From Phaeotremella fagi (lineage: Eukaryota > Basidiomycota > Tremellomycetes > Tremellales > Phaeotremellaceae): DNA of 64,000 nt. The stretch covers positions 1,098,765-1,162,764 of the forward strand of contig BCHU01000006.1 of NCBI GenBank assembly GCA_001599715.1, given 5' to 3'. Both the position numbers and the translations under genes were made by a program. Positions 24,001-33,342 of this stretch are shown here, one piece after another (the stretch's first letter is position 1; each line of letters starts with the position of its first letter). Below the pieces are notes generated by a model that was given only the letters and a program-made list of their open reading frames with translations, was not told where the DNA came from and did no database searches.

Positions 24001-24888
24001 ACACCTTCATCATCACCGTCGTTGATAGCCTGTTGAAGGACGTTCAACATTGGAACGATGAGTTCCTGGAAAGCTTTGATATCATGTTTATCTTCAACCG
24101 AAATATACTCGGCGACTTTAGCCAAAGCTCTCAAGGTTGTCATACGAACTTCAGAGCTTTCTGGGTCGACTAGTGTAGTTGAAAAAAGTTTGAATAAGGT
24201 TTTAAGATGTTGTTCGAATGAATCGACAACAGTGTCGAGTAAGGAGTAAAGGACGTAGACGGCAGTTTCACGGTGAGAAGCTTGGGGTGAACCAGCAGCT
24301 TGATACAGACCAGGTAAAAGGTCTGGCCATTGGATGGGTTGAACGGTGAGCTCGATATCAGCAATAGCAGAAACTGCACGAGCCAAGGCATGTCGAACGA
24401 TCGATCTGAAGTCAGGAAAAGCTATTTAAGGTGGGACATACGAAGTTTCTTGCGTCAAACGTTCCAATAAACTTTGCTTAATTTGTGCACGTAAATTTTC
24501 TGGAGTTTTCTTCCATAATTTACCGTCGCCTGTTGATATTCTTTTTCTCAATTCAACAGCAGCAAGTTGTCGGACCTGATGTCAGTGATGCATTTCGATT
24601 TTGAGCTTACAGCTTGGTTCTGACTGGTGCAAGAGATTTCATAAAGGGCTGGGATACATGTTGGGTTTTTATAGAATTGGGTGTTGAGTTGTGCCGTAGC
24701 CTGGGGAGGGCGGAGTGTCAGGATTTGTCAAGTATGGTTGGAGGGACAGACTTACAGCTTTAATGACGTTGGTATCTGGTGCAATAGTTCCTTCAAGAAG
24801 TTGATGAAGGGTTTGTAGGTAATTTGCCTGAAAGGTAGGTGAGTAAGTGATGAGCAGTGAGTAGGACAGCTAGCTAACTTACGTCCAT
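21008..24888 (-). CDS. KAP123: Importin beta family karyopherin KAP123 (importin-4)
   Basis: Nuclear import receptor for ribosomal proteins and histones, built from HEAT repeats. The start is a two-codon first exon (ATG GAC at 24888-24883) that splices to ANYLQTLHQLLEGTIAPDTNVIKA, the usual importin N-terminus. Further exons give NPTCIPALYEISCTSQNQAV, ELRKRISTG, HALARAVSAIADIEL and a long series of HEAT helices. Examples are KSALMAFGVSVEGCSEY and RKAACIALGCLCEWLAEE. An acidic loop (DDEELDDDEPDLDALEQMF) near 22610-22660 is a KAP123/importin-4 trait. The C-terminus ends QIPEKISAAGF at 21008. Roughly 1,080-1,100 residues. Introns cluster at the 5' end. It is divergent from AP-3 sigma, with 294 bases between starts. 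Confidence 0.94.
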
Positions 24889-25182
24889 GTTGATGTTATC
24901 CTGCTACAATCTTCAATCCTTAACCTTCTTATGATATGTTAAAACTGAGAAGAAGAGTAAGAATAAGAATGGGTATGAGATGATTTGATTGGCAGTGATT
25001 GCTGGTTGCTGGTTGTAAAAAGTCGGTGCAGTAATAAAATTCTTAAAATTATAGACGCGTGTGATAAGCAAATTTAGAGTGTGAATAGTAATGACACGTA
25101 ATTAAAGAGGTCCCTCCACCTACTACAGTGAGTATGATCCTCTCTATCTCATGGTTGCCCTCCTACTCCTACCACAATCACA

Positions 25183-26082
25183 ATGATTCAAGCTGTTCTA
25201 ATATTCAACACTCATGGTAAGTTAACATAAAACAACACTTCATCAACTAACACCAACCAACTCGAAGGTAAACCCCGTCTATCGAAATTCTATACTCCCC
25301 TCTCACCAATCACCCAACAACAACTCATCTCACAGATCTTCTCGTTAATCTCGGACAGACCATCAGGTCTATGCAACTTCCTAGACGCTCCTGATCTAGT
25401 CTTTCCTAAACCTGGTAACGCCGTCGCTGGTAGTGGTAACACGACTGCTGGGAAAGGGAAGAACGTAGTCCGAGATGAGGACGATGATTCTAGAGTCATC
25501 TATCGTCATTACGCTACACTATATTTCGTGTAGGTTTGCAAGACTAATTCATGGTCAAAGACAATTGTTAAATAAGAATATAGATTCGTTGTCGATGGTG
25601 CTGAATCTGAACTTGGTATACTAGATCTGATACAGGTACGTTGACGTCCACCATCAATCTAACTCCGATAGGTGTTCGTCGAATCTTTAGACAGAGCATT
25701 CGAGAACGTTTGTGAATTAGATTTGATCTTCCATTTCGACGAGGTAAGCTGAGAAGTGACAGAGGTCATGACTAAGCTTACGTCTAATCACAGGTGCATC
25801 ATGTTTTATCAGAAATCATCCAAGGGGGTCTAGTCCTCGAAACCAATATAAATGAAATTTCAACTTGTGGTATGTAGTTCTATCCTCTCCTTGAGCAACA
25901 GCTAATTACTTGCATCGGTAGTTCAAGCTTCAGCTAAAAATCGTAAAAATTCCGCTGCATCAGCTAATCCACTTATACCGTCTGCACTGGTGAATCCAGG
26001 TGGTGGTGGAATGGGACGATCAAGTAGAGGTGGTGGCAGTGCAGACGGTCCAAGAAGATGGTTAGCTGCCATAGGTGTTTAA
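25183..26082 (+). CDS. APS3: AP-3 adaptor complex sigma subunit
   Basis: Small subunit of the AP-3 coat that moves cargo from Golgi/endosome to the vacuole. The ATG at 25183 opens MIQAVLIFNTHGKPRLSKFY. Then RVIYRHYATLYFVFVVDGAE, ESELGILDLIQVFVESLDRA and FENVCELDLIFHFDEVHHVL follow. The EIIQGGLVLETNINEI segment marks the sigma-3 class rather than sigma-1 or -2. Compared with animal sigma-3 there is an extra low-complexity segment (AVAGSGNTTAGKGK) after NFLDAPDLVF, encoded at about 25410-25470. It is bounded by GT and AG and could instead be a 54-base in-frame intron. A Gly/Ser-rich tail follows the core. Five introns. The 3' end converges with the next gene at only 49 bases. Confidence 0.94.
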
Positions 26083-26131
26083 CTTTATAACGACTTTATA
26101 ATGTTGTATCAAATGTATAAATCTACGACCA

Positions 26132-27442
26132 CTAAGCAGGTAAACCATACTTTCTCCTAGCCTGTTTCTCAACATACAACCAACCTAGAGGTGTATCTCT
26201 GGTTAAAGCAGTTATACGATAGATAAAAGGAATATGAACAACGGGTTTGGGAGGGATGTTTAATGCTTTGATCCATGAGAACGGGGGATAAGGAATAAGA
26301 GGTGCAGGATTAGGGTTGATAGATAGATTATCTAGAATCGTGGAAACAACTATAAAAATCAGCGTTCAATTCCATAAGCAAGAACCAACCTTTTTCTGGG
26401 GGTAACAATAAATTCTTCAATGGCTGTTCGAAATCTAATTTAGTCTCGTCTCGACCACCACTGCCAGAAGTAGCAGATTTAGTTCTGAAATCGTTAGCGA
26501 TAGTTCCTGGACACAGTGCTTTATCTACATCAGTACCAACATCATATCTCGAGTTCTTTTGACACTCACAAAAGAATCTAACTCCACAACCTTCACATTC
26601 GACTCTACAACTTTCGACAGCCATCAACGCGGCTGCTTTAGTAGCTGCATAAATAGTTCTACAAGGTGCAGGGGTAGTCGCAGCCACCGAAGACAGATGA
26701 TGTAAAGCAGGTGAAGAAGATGAAGACGATAGAATCGGTAACTAGAAACCGTTATTAATGACCTCGTGTGGTGACTTACGAAACATGTTAATGCCAACAC
26801 AGTCCCAACGTAATTGATCTCACTACAAGCGCGAGCTTCCACCGCAACTCTATTCAAACCATCAACGTCCGGTCCGTTGTTTGCGAAAACCCTCGTTTGG
26901 TTGATATTATGTTTCGAGTGGTTTCGTCGATCTGATAACGAAACACCGGAAATTTCTAGGATAGGTAGGGTGGAAGGTACCCCAGCGAGTATGTGGAGTG
27001 TATCCAATCCCCCCCAAGCTGTTTGAATCAATCAGTAAAAAACAAGAAAATTCTGATATACATACCCTTAACCACTGTCTCTCGTATTCTAAACAAATCG
27101 TCAGTGTTGGTGATATCAGCCTGAACTATCAATATCTTCCCAGCCTCCAACCCAAGAGCCAAACATTCATTCCTAACTTCTTCAAGACTGGTCGAACGTC
27201 TCGCTACCAAACATCTGCGTCTTAATGAGATCTATCCAAACCAAAAAGTCGTTAGCTTACATTCTAGCACCTCTTCTAGCGTAGGCATGAGCTAGATCCC
27301 TTCCCACACCTGAACTCGCTCCTAGTAAGACTACCCGCTCTTCGGTGGGTTTGATGATCGTTTCTCTTGAGGGGAGGGGACGAGATTTTAGTAGTTGGAG
27401 GACGATGGGGAGTGCTAGGAGGGTGTAGTATATTGATGGCAT
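26132..27442 (-). CDS. Membrane-anchored short-chain dehydrogenase/reductase (DHRS7/11-beta-HSD-like)
   Basis: NAD(P)-dependent oxidoreductase; related proteins act on sterol, sphingoid or lipid carbonyls at the ER. The start at 27442 opens MPSIYYTLLALPIVLQLLKS, a hydrophobic anchor. Then the Rossmann motif VVLLGASSGVGRDLAHAYARRG follows, and DTLHILAGV. The catalytic tail of the fold reads LSSVAATT...IYAATKAAAL, with Tyr and Lys of YxxxK present. CPGTIANDF follows. A GTGAGT...TAG segment of 45 bases (26525-26569) is read through without a stop; removing it gives VRFFYKALCPGTI, the expected SDR sequence, so it is best treated as an intron. The C-terminus ends YVEKQARRKYGLPA. The substrate is not identifiable; a 3-ketosphinganine reductase role is possible but unproven. 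Confidence 0.82.
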
Positions 27443-27792
27443 TGGATTGGTTTTAGAAAGATATTTACTGTAGCGGATTGTTGATGTTATGTTATGTACG
27501 AGTAGCTAAGGATTCTGTATGAGATCGCTTAACGTAAACGATCAATGTTGACGAAAGTGGCGGCGGAATTCTTTGGCGTTCTACTTACATACAAGAAGTC
27601 TCGTTATACCTCCTTTCATCCAGGTGAAATCAATTGGATTTAAAAGTCAGTCGGAGTGTATAATCTCTCAATGCAACCTAAATTCTTGTTCTACGTCACC
27701 TCAACATCATTATCTATCAAAACGTACCACTCGAATTGTACAGAGATAAATTTCTAGTTGAACAACACCACCACCCAGAAGTAAATTTAATC
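27443..27792. other. Divergent promoter region of SDR and small coiled protein
   Basis: 350 bases between two divergent starts. No ORF is supported on its own; the downstream frame is open back to 27736 (MYRDKFLVEQHHH...), giving a possible 19-residue longer form of the next protein. No repeats were seen. Confidence 0.45.
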
Positions 27793-28173
27793 ATGTCAAC
27801 TCCTTCTCAAAGCCAAAAACCCACCACCTTGAGACTAGACTGGGATAGAATTAAAGAAACAATCCGAAAACAACAAACAACTATCCAAATTCAAGAGAGA
27901 TATTTGGATACCTATGTATTAGAAAAAGAACTCGAGGAGGAGGATGATCTAGGTGAAGTGTTTTCAACTATTCAATCATGGAGAAAAACTTTGAAACCTG
28001 TTCTCAAAGCTGGTAAGAAGATTATTGATTTTGTTGGTGAGGATGATGAAATTCGGTTGACACTTTTTGAGAGGTATGAAAAACTCTTGAAGATACACCA
28101 AAGTTATGATACAAAGATTTCGAGTTTGTTGAGTTACCAGGATACGGTTGATGAGAGGGTTGAGAGTTTGTGA
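27793..28173 (+). CDS. Small hypothetical protein, charged and helical, no introns
   Basis: An uninterrupted frame of 126 codons from ATG 27793 (MSTPSQSQKPTTLRLDWDRI). The sequence is rich in Lys, Glu and hydrophobics with heptad-like spacing (IRKQQTTIQIQERYLDTYVL, then LFERYEKLLKIHQSYDTKIS), suggesting a helical, possibly coiled-coil protein. An in-frame ATG at 27736 would add 19 residues, but 27793 has the better context (aatcATGt). I do not recognise a family. Single-exon structure is unusual here, although the short length may explain it. No signal peptide or membrane segment. It is divergent from the SDR gene. Confidence 0.6.
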   Translation: MSTPSQSQKPTTLRLDWDRIKETIRKQQTTIQIQERYLDTYVLEKELEEEDDLGEVFSTIQSWRKTLKPVLKAGKKIIDFVGEDDEIRLTLFERYEKLLKIHQSYDTKISSLLSYQDTVDERVESL

Positions 28174-28413
28174 GCTGTCAGTTCCGACTTCTTTGTAGAT
28201 AGCAGTACAGTAGTTGTACTAGTAAAACGCAATGAATTATCTATGTATCGCCTTGTTCTACAGACCGAAATAGTCTGGACAAAAGTACACAGTCAATCGC
28301 AATTGTTCATCATCTATGACGTATTCAACACGAAAAACAGTAAATTCCCTCAATCAAAGACCATAATCTCTGCCGTCTCCTAAAATCCTCCTTCCCTCGA
28401 GATACTACAGTAT

Positions 28414-28880
28414 CTACGAACAGGCCAAGAAGATGCTCTTGGAAGGTGTCCACATTTGATATGGACTTGGAGCCGTGGTCGAAGCGAAAGGAGCGACACT
28501 GTTAATGAAGAAATGAGCGATTTCACCAGCAGCAGGAGCTCCTGTGAAAACGCACTACAAGTGCAATCGGTCAATCCATCGTGCTCCGAGGCATACAATT
28601 TGAAACACTTACGTGAACAGGGTTGGGAACCCCAGCAGTGATTTCGAAATTTGATGGGGTTGAGGTGAAAGAGAAAGTTTGTGGTCCTGGGCCACCATAC
28701 TTTCCATCGTCTGACTATTTTACGAGTCAGCATCAGATAAAACTCTGGTAAAAGGATTGAACCAACCTGGATGGTGATGTCATTACCAGTTTCCAAAACT
28801 ACAGTACCTTGAGCTTGAACCGAGCCGAGTAGAAAGACGACATTGAGCAGTCCGAAAGAGATGAAATTGGTCAATTGCAT
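28414..28880 (-). CDS. Small secreted protein of unknown function
   Basis: The start at 28880 gives MQLTNFISFGLLNVVFLLGS followed by VQAQ, a clear signal peptide with a likely cut after Ala/Gln near residue 24. Two introns must be removed (about 28710-28770 and 28564-28613) to keep frame. The spliced product then reads GTVVLETGNDITIQ, SDDGKYGGPGPQTFSFTST, NFEITAGVPNPVH, CVFTGAPAAGEIAHFFINSV and ends SKSIFLACS at 28414-28416. About 118 residues, with only two cysteines in the mature part, which could form one disulphide. No family was recognised. The Gly/Pro/Thr-rich beta-type composition resembles many basidiomycete small secreted proteins. Confidence 0.68.
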
Positions 28881-29307
28881 TTTCTGAAGTTTCTTTATTA
28901 ATTCTGGATATTCTTTCCCAGCTTCACAGTACTTATACCTTGTAATCAGATCAAACTAATTGCCATTGCTCCTTAACCCCTGTGCGGTCACCGAAAGGAT
29001 TCATTTACCTCCTTGATTTTTTTTACCCCTTTTTACTAGATCGTCGTTTCTGTTTCGAAAGCTAGTGGGAATACTATATGCCCCTTTAAGTACCTCGTGG
29101 GTGAAGTTTGTCTCTGATTAGCATCAAGATCTTTCACCCAAAATGATACGAAATGCACTGGTTGTCCACTAATCGAAATCCAAATCGATTGAAGCTACGT
29201 TGGCTTGATCTTCTTCAAAGCTTTATACACTAATCTTCCTTCTCTGCCAGGTCTGGATTTTATAATATGCATAGACAAATATTAATCATCATCAGAACAT
29301 GCGATAA
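28881..29307. other. Intergenic: small secreted protein promoter and carbamoylase 3' region
   Basis: 427 bases without a supported gene. Contains a T-run (gattttttttaccccttttta) at about 29014-29035 upstream of the secreted protein gene. The cluster promoter motif is absent here, which helps to place the left edge of the catabolic cluster at the carbamoylase gene. Confidence 0.45.
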
Positions 29308-30406
29308 TCAAGGTTCAAGTGGAACCTGCACACCGTCGGTCGCCACCAGGCGACCATACATCTCCGGTCTTCTATGTTTAGCGAGGTTGAACGTACGCTC
29401 CTTTCCTTGATTACACTCGTCCAAGTCAATGGTAGCAATCACCAGCTCATCGTCCTGTGTGGTAGATTCTGCGACAATGTGACCTTCAGGATTGACGATC
29501 ATTGAACCAGGAATAAGGGGATGGATCCCATCATCAACCCCAGCTCTTGCAGCTGTGATACAGAATGTAGAATTCGTATAGGCGTTAGCCTGTATAACCA
29601 GTTTGTGATGGAACATCGCCTCTGAGTAACCCTTCTCTCTGGTGATAGATTGATCTCCACCCCATAGTTGAGGAGCCCAAGCTGTCGTGTTCTGCAAATT
29701 TGATCAGCTGACGTCGCTGGCGTCTTTAGCAGAGAACACTCACGTAGCCGCAACAGACAATTTCCACCCCTTGCAGACCGTAGCATCTCCAACCTTCTGC
29801 CCATCGTCTATCATTGCATATAAGTTGACCAACAATGGGGGATCTCGTCTCGTCTTTTAATGAAGTAGCTCTGAACGCATTGAAACCTAGATCACCGGGT
29901 AAGAAATATCGTTTTTCGAGTTGGTTGGTAGTTGAAGGATCAAGATCGAACGGCTCTATCGTTCCAGGAAGATGGACTTTTCGATATTTATTGATTACTT
30001 GACCCGTCTTTCCATTGACGTAGACCGAGGTGTTGTATCTTCCAGCTCCAGTGTCCTCAGCGTAACCGATTTGGACATCCACATCTAACTGGAAGGCGGT
30101 TTCGAAAAATCGAGCAACATTGGGACTTTTGGTTATCGTGATTTCTTTGTTTTCTACTTCAAAGTAGCTAGAAAGCTCTGTCTCATCGGTAATGTAGTAT
30201 CGAGGGAAGAATGTAGTAAAGGTAGTCTCAGCTGAAACTGTCAGTCCAGAACTCTGAGTTTCAAACTTACGAAACACGACCAGTTGCACACCCTGCGCAG
30301 CTGCATCTTTCAACAGCTTGATCAATCGTTCCAAGACTTCTTCTCGTGATGATGAACGATGGACAGCTCCAACTTGAGCAGCAGCAACCTTGAGTGAACG
30401 AACCAT
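29308..30406 (-). CDS. N-carbamoyl-D-amino-acid hydrolase-like nitrilase-superfamily amidase
   Basis: Hydrolyses N-carbamoyl compounds to the amino acid, CO2 and ammonia; the closest recognisable relatives are the D-carbamoylases that work after hydantoinase. The start at 30406 opens MVRSLKVAAAQVGAVHRSS. After removal of the first intron the frame reads LVVFPETTFTTFFPRYY, with the catalytic Glu. The catalytic Lys is in KYRKVHLPG and the Cys in GQLICNDRRWAEGWR. The ICNDRRW signature, LEKRYFLPGDLGF and CCGYNTTA (across the second intron) are characteristic of D-carbamoylase rather than of fungal beta-ureidopropionase. It ends GVQVPLEP at 29308. Two introns; about 325 residues. It is divergent from the Zn2Cys6 regulator, with a motif copy 65 bases upstream of its start. 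Confidence 0.9.
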
Positions 30407-30470
30407 GACTGCTTTGTATTGAGCAATCAGTCGAAATCTCCAGCATAATCTTTATCCACAACACCTGCTC

Positions 30471-30479
30471 GCCGTAGGC
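30471..30479. promoter_or_regulatory. Cluster palindromic motif, copy 1 (GCCGTAGGC)
   Basis: Exact core of the recurrent element, in context CTCGCCGTAGGCCTA, 65 bases upstream of the carbamoylase start and in the region shared with the divergent regulator gene. The motif is a palindrome with a three-base centre. Binding by a cluster regulator is inference. Confidence 0.6.
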
Positions 30480-30616
30480 CTAGATGAACTGAAGAAGAGA
30501 TCAGGGTTCTCACGTGGGTTGTTGACAACGCTATTTTTATATCGCCTCTTAGCGCCCCTAAGTATTTCCCTACTTCCCTATTCTCTTAAACGGGTACCTC
30601 CCATAAGGGTTATTCT

Positions 30617-30625
30617 GCCCAAGGC
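30617..30625. promoter_or_regulatory. Variant of cluster motif (GCCCAAGGC)
   Basis: Same GCC-N3-GGC frame with CAA in the centre, in context CTGCCCAAGGCCAA, 15 bases before the first ATG of the regulator gene. The identical 9-mer recurs at 45313. A weaker match, possibly an autoregulatory site. Confidence 0.35.
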
Positions 30626-30639
30626 CAAAGGAATTCGCT

Positions 30640-32955
30640 ATGATGAAGCTCATAAACACAACCATGTCCAATATTTTCAACACCAACAGCGCCATCTCTC
30701 ATACAGACCATTTCAACCCCCCCGGTTCGAATATCTCCGGGGGGCGACCTCCGCGTTCTAGAAAGAACAGACCTTGCGATCGATGTCGAAAAGCCAAATC
30801 ACGCTGCACGATTACCAGCACTGGACCTCCATGTACAGAATGCTCTGAGACTGGTAAAGTTTGTAGCTTTGATTTCGCTCCACCACCCCGCAATAAACGA
30901 CCTCGAGAAACTCAAAGTCCAATTCACTTTCAGGATGGGGAATCAATGGTGCCGCAGGAGGTCACCACGTCGACGTCTTCAACAGGATACACCACCCAGG
31001 ACACGTCCCAAGATGCTCCACAGGATCGATCCAAGTCCAGAGTGAACAAAAGGAAGGCTTCGATTTCGCTACCGGTCACAGGGTTGGACCTTCTGGCCAC
31101 TGCAGTTCCCTCATTTGACAACATGGCTAGCTCAGCATTCGATCCTCAAGGTGAGCAAGATGTTTGAACTCGCATTAACAATCAACTCAGTTCTCACGGT
31201 CGTCCTCACCGATGACTTACTTCCAATATCTGGATCCGTGAATCCTTCAAACAAAGACGAAGCCTACGTCAGACAAATCGTGAGTGATCGTCATCGTTCA
31301 GTGTCTAATGTTAGTCTGCCGATCCTACACGACCGGTATTTGTGGTCATGCAGCCCAAGTCAGAGGGTAAGTGCCAGAATTCTTGCTTCTGTACTAACCA
31401 CGCCAGATACTCTGACAACCTCGTCCACTTCGTCTTCTTTGTTACACTTGAGGAGATTCCTTCAGAGTCATCCAATGAATCCAACCGAAGCGACTCTTGT
31501 CAATCTCTACAATTCGTTGATACATACCGCTCTTCCTATCCTGGCAAACACCGAGCCCAGCAACCTTCCACCTCACTTACTCGCCGTAATACTCTGTTCA
31601 GCACTCAGTCACTCAGTTTCCTATCGTCCTCTAGCCCCTGTCGCCGTTGGTCTTCTAGGGACAACATCATTGGATCACACAGAGAACAGTCTTGCTGGCG
31701 TTGCATCTGCAGTGCTCGAGCTTGGAATGCGACCGGGCTCGAACCCTCGATTGATGTTTCTTTCCATTGCAAAGGTGGGTTCGTTTATCCAATCATTACT
31801 GACAAACAAAATAGACCATTGCTCTGGCCCAATTACTAGGAATGCATATGGATCCTCTTAAATGGGCCATTCCAAAGTGGGAACAGCAACTGAGGATTAG
31901 ATTATGGTGGACACTCTGCATCCATGACGCTTGGATGAGTTTTTGTAAGTCTTCTAATCTAAAACACTCGATTGACCTTTTAGTAAATTCTAGGCCTTGT
32001 CATATCCAAGCAGGCAATTCAACAGTGCCTCTGCCGTCTATCGGATCAATCATCGACGCCGCACCATCAATTGGCGCTCCCTCTCCGTCGATCGCTTCCG
32101 CCAAATCCTTTGTTTCATCTTGTCGGCTGGCTCAGCTGGTTTGTCGATTTCAAGCTAAAGTCTGTACTTTGGCTACATTCAGTAATCCTGAGGAGAGAAA
32201 GGAAGAAACCGTGGAGCTCGGCAATGCAGTTGATGAACTATATTTTGAATGGAAGGATTCTATTGATGATCAACGTCCCAGGAACACTGGTGTCAGTAAG
32301 TCAAATATATTGGCACAATTATGCTGACGTTCAGATTCATTCTTGATCATGCTGTTAGGATTTCGCTGCATGCTCAAGCGTATTCAGGTCGAGCTTGAAC
32401 ATGGGCTTGGTTCAGCGTTCACCTTCTCCAGTGAAATTGTTGCACCCTTTCACGTCTGTGTGACATTTCTAAGCAAGCTGTCTGATGATGAGCTTGACGG
32501 CTATTTCTTAGGTTGTAAGTGGAATGACATACGTTCTCGACTGACCGCTAGACGTTTCCCATATACTGTTATCCGTGGTATCATCATTGGTTCGTCTTTC
32601 GATAGCATCCGATTTTGGACCAAACACAGAAGCTCTCGGTCTTTTGACAACGTTGGTCTCAACGCTACATCGTTGGAATTCTGTCAATTCTTGGGATTTG
32701 GCCAAAGCTGCTCTTCGACGGGCGGCTGCGATCGCGGAAAGATTCAGAGGCATGAACGAACATTCAGAACTGTGCAACGCATTACAAAGTGCTGGTCACT
32801 CTTCTTCCAACATTCTTCCTGCAAATGACATTGCCTTCACAATGGACATTCCACTTTACCCTACTACCATGGCACCCGATCAACAGCTGTCATGGAATGT
32901 CACTACAACGGATATGGACTTGGATTTTGGGACTATGTTCAATTTCCTGACTTGA
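30640..32955 (+). CDS. Zn2Cys6 fungal-specific transcription factor, candidate cluster regulator
   Basis: DNA-binding regulator. Possible starts at 30640, 30643 and 30664 all keep the zinc cluster. The binuclear cluster is complete: CDRC, six residues to C, eight to C, then CTEC and six residues to C (CX2CX6CX8CX2CX6C). It is flanked by basic RPPRSRKNRP and PRNKRPRE. A Ser/Thr/Gln-rich linker follows (STSSTGYTTQDTSQDAPQD). The fungal_trans middle homology region is spread over several exons, including LGMHMDPLKWAIPKWEQQLR-type sequence at about 31830-31890 and RLWWTLCIHDAWMSF. It ends TMFNFLT at 32955. At least six introns; some internal borders are uncertain. It lies inside the catabolic cluster and is divergent from the carbamoylase, so control of the cluster is a reasonable inference. 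Confidence 0.88.
30718..30744. repeat. GC-rich perfect inverted repeat inside regulator 5' coding region
   Basis: CCCCCCGG at 30718-30725 and CCGGGGGG at 30737-30744 are perfect inverse complements with an 11-base loop. They lie about 80 bases into the coding sequence, just before the zinc cluster. In mRNA this would form a strong hairpin, which might slow initiation or scanning to downstream starts. It is coding (PPGSNISGGRP), so it may be incidental. Confidence 0.6.
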
Positions 32956-33342
32956 TACGTCGGGAAACTCGACTCTTCTATTCAAGTCAAGTTATAGTGT
33001 TTATGTAATATGTGTGTACTCAATTTTTAGTGTTTTCGGGCAAGCCCAAAAGATAAGGTATTCACCAATTCTGTGACATCTTGTTTCCTAGCTCAATGTG
33101 ACTTTTGCTTATAGTCAAAAAGTAAATGATAGAAACATCCCTGAAACGGATTGAGCTACTTATCTTCATTGACTTAGGTGCATGGGATCTGAGTTGATAA
33201 GCCAAAAAGCAACATGTGGTCATGGACATTTTAGGTTTTTAGAATCAAGGGCAGAATTGCCGAAGGCGAGCTAAACGCTAATCTCAGCTTAAAGATCCAA
33301 ACCCGACCAATTCTTTACTTCATTGATTCTCAACAAAGCAAA
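32956..33342. other. Intergenic: regulator 3' region and hydantoinase promoter
   Basis: 387 bases with no gene. It contains the motif copy at 33257-33269 and, between it and the ATG, a pyrimidine-rich leader (attctttacttcattgattc) just before 33343. Confidence 0.5.
33257..33269. promoter_or_regulatory. Cluster palindromic motif, copy 2 (TTGCCGAAGGCGA)
   Basis: Core GCCGAAGGC at 33259-33267, 76 bases upstream of the hydantoinase ATG. The outer bases TTG and CGA match the extended palindrome except for one position. Confidence 0.65.

Noticed and set aside
27278..27286. AGCGTAGGC near the start of the membrane SDR
   Set aside because: One mismatch in the core, within coding sequence, and outside the cluster.
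30722..30745. GGTTCGAAT in a GC hairpin, resembling a tRNA T-arm
   Set aside because: No acceptor, D or anticodon stem could be found around it, and the sequence encodes the N-terminus of the Zn2Cys6 factor.
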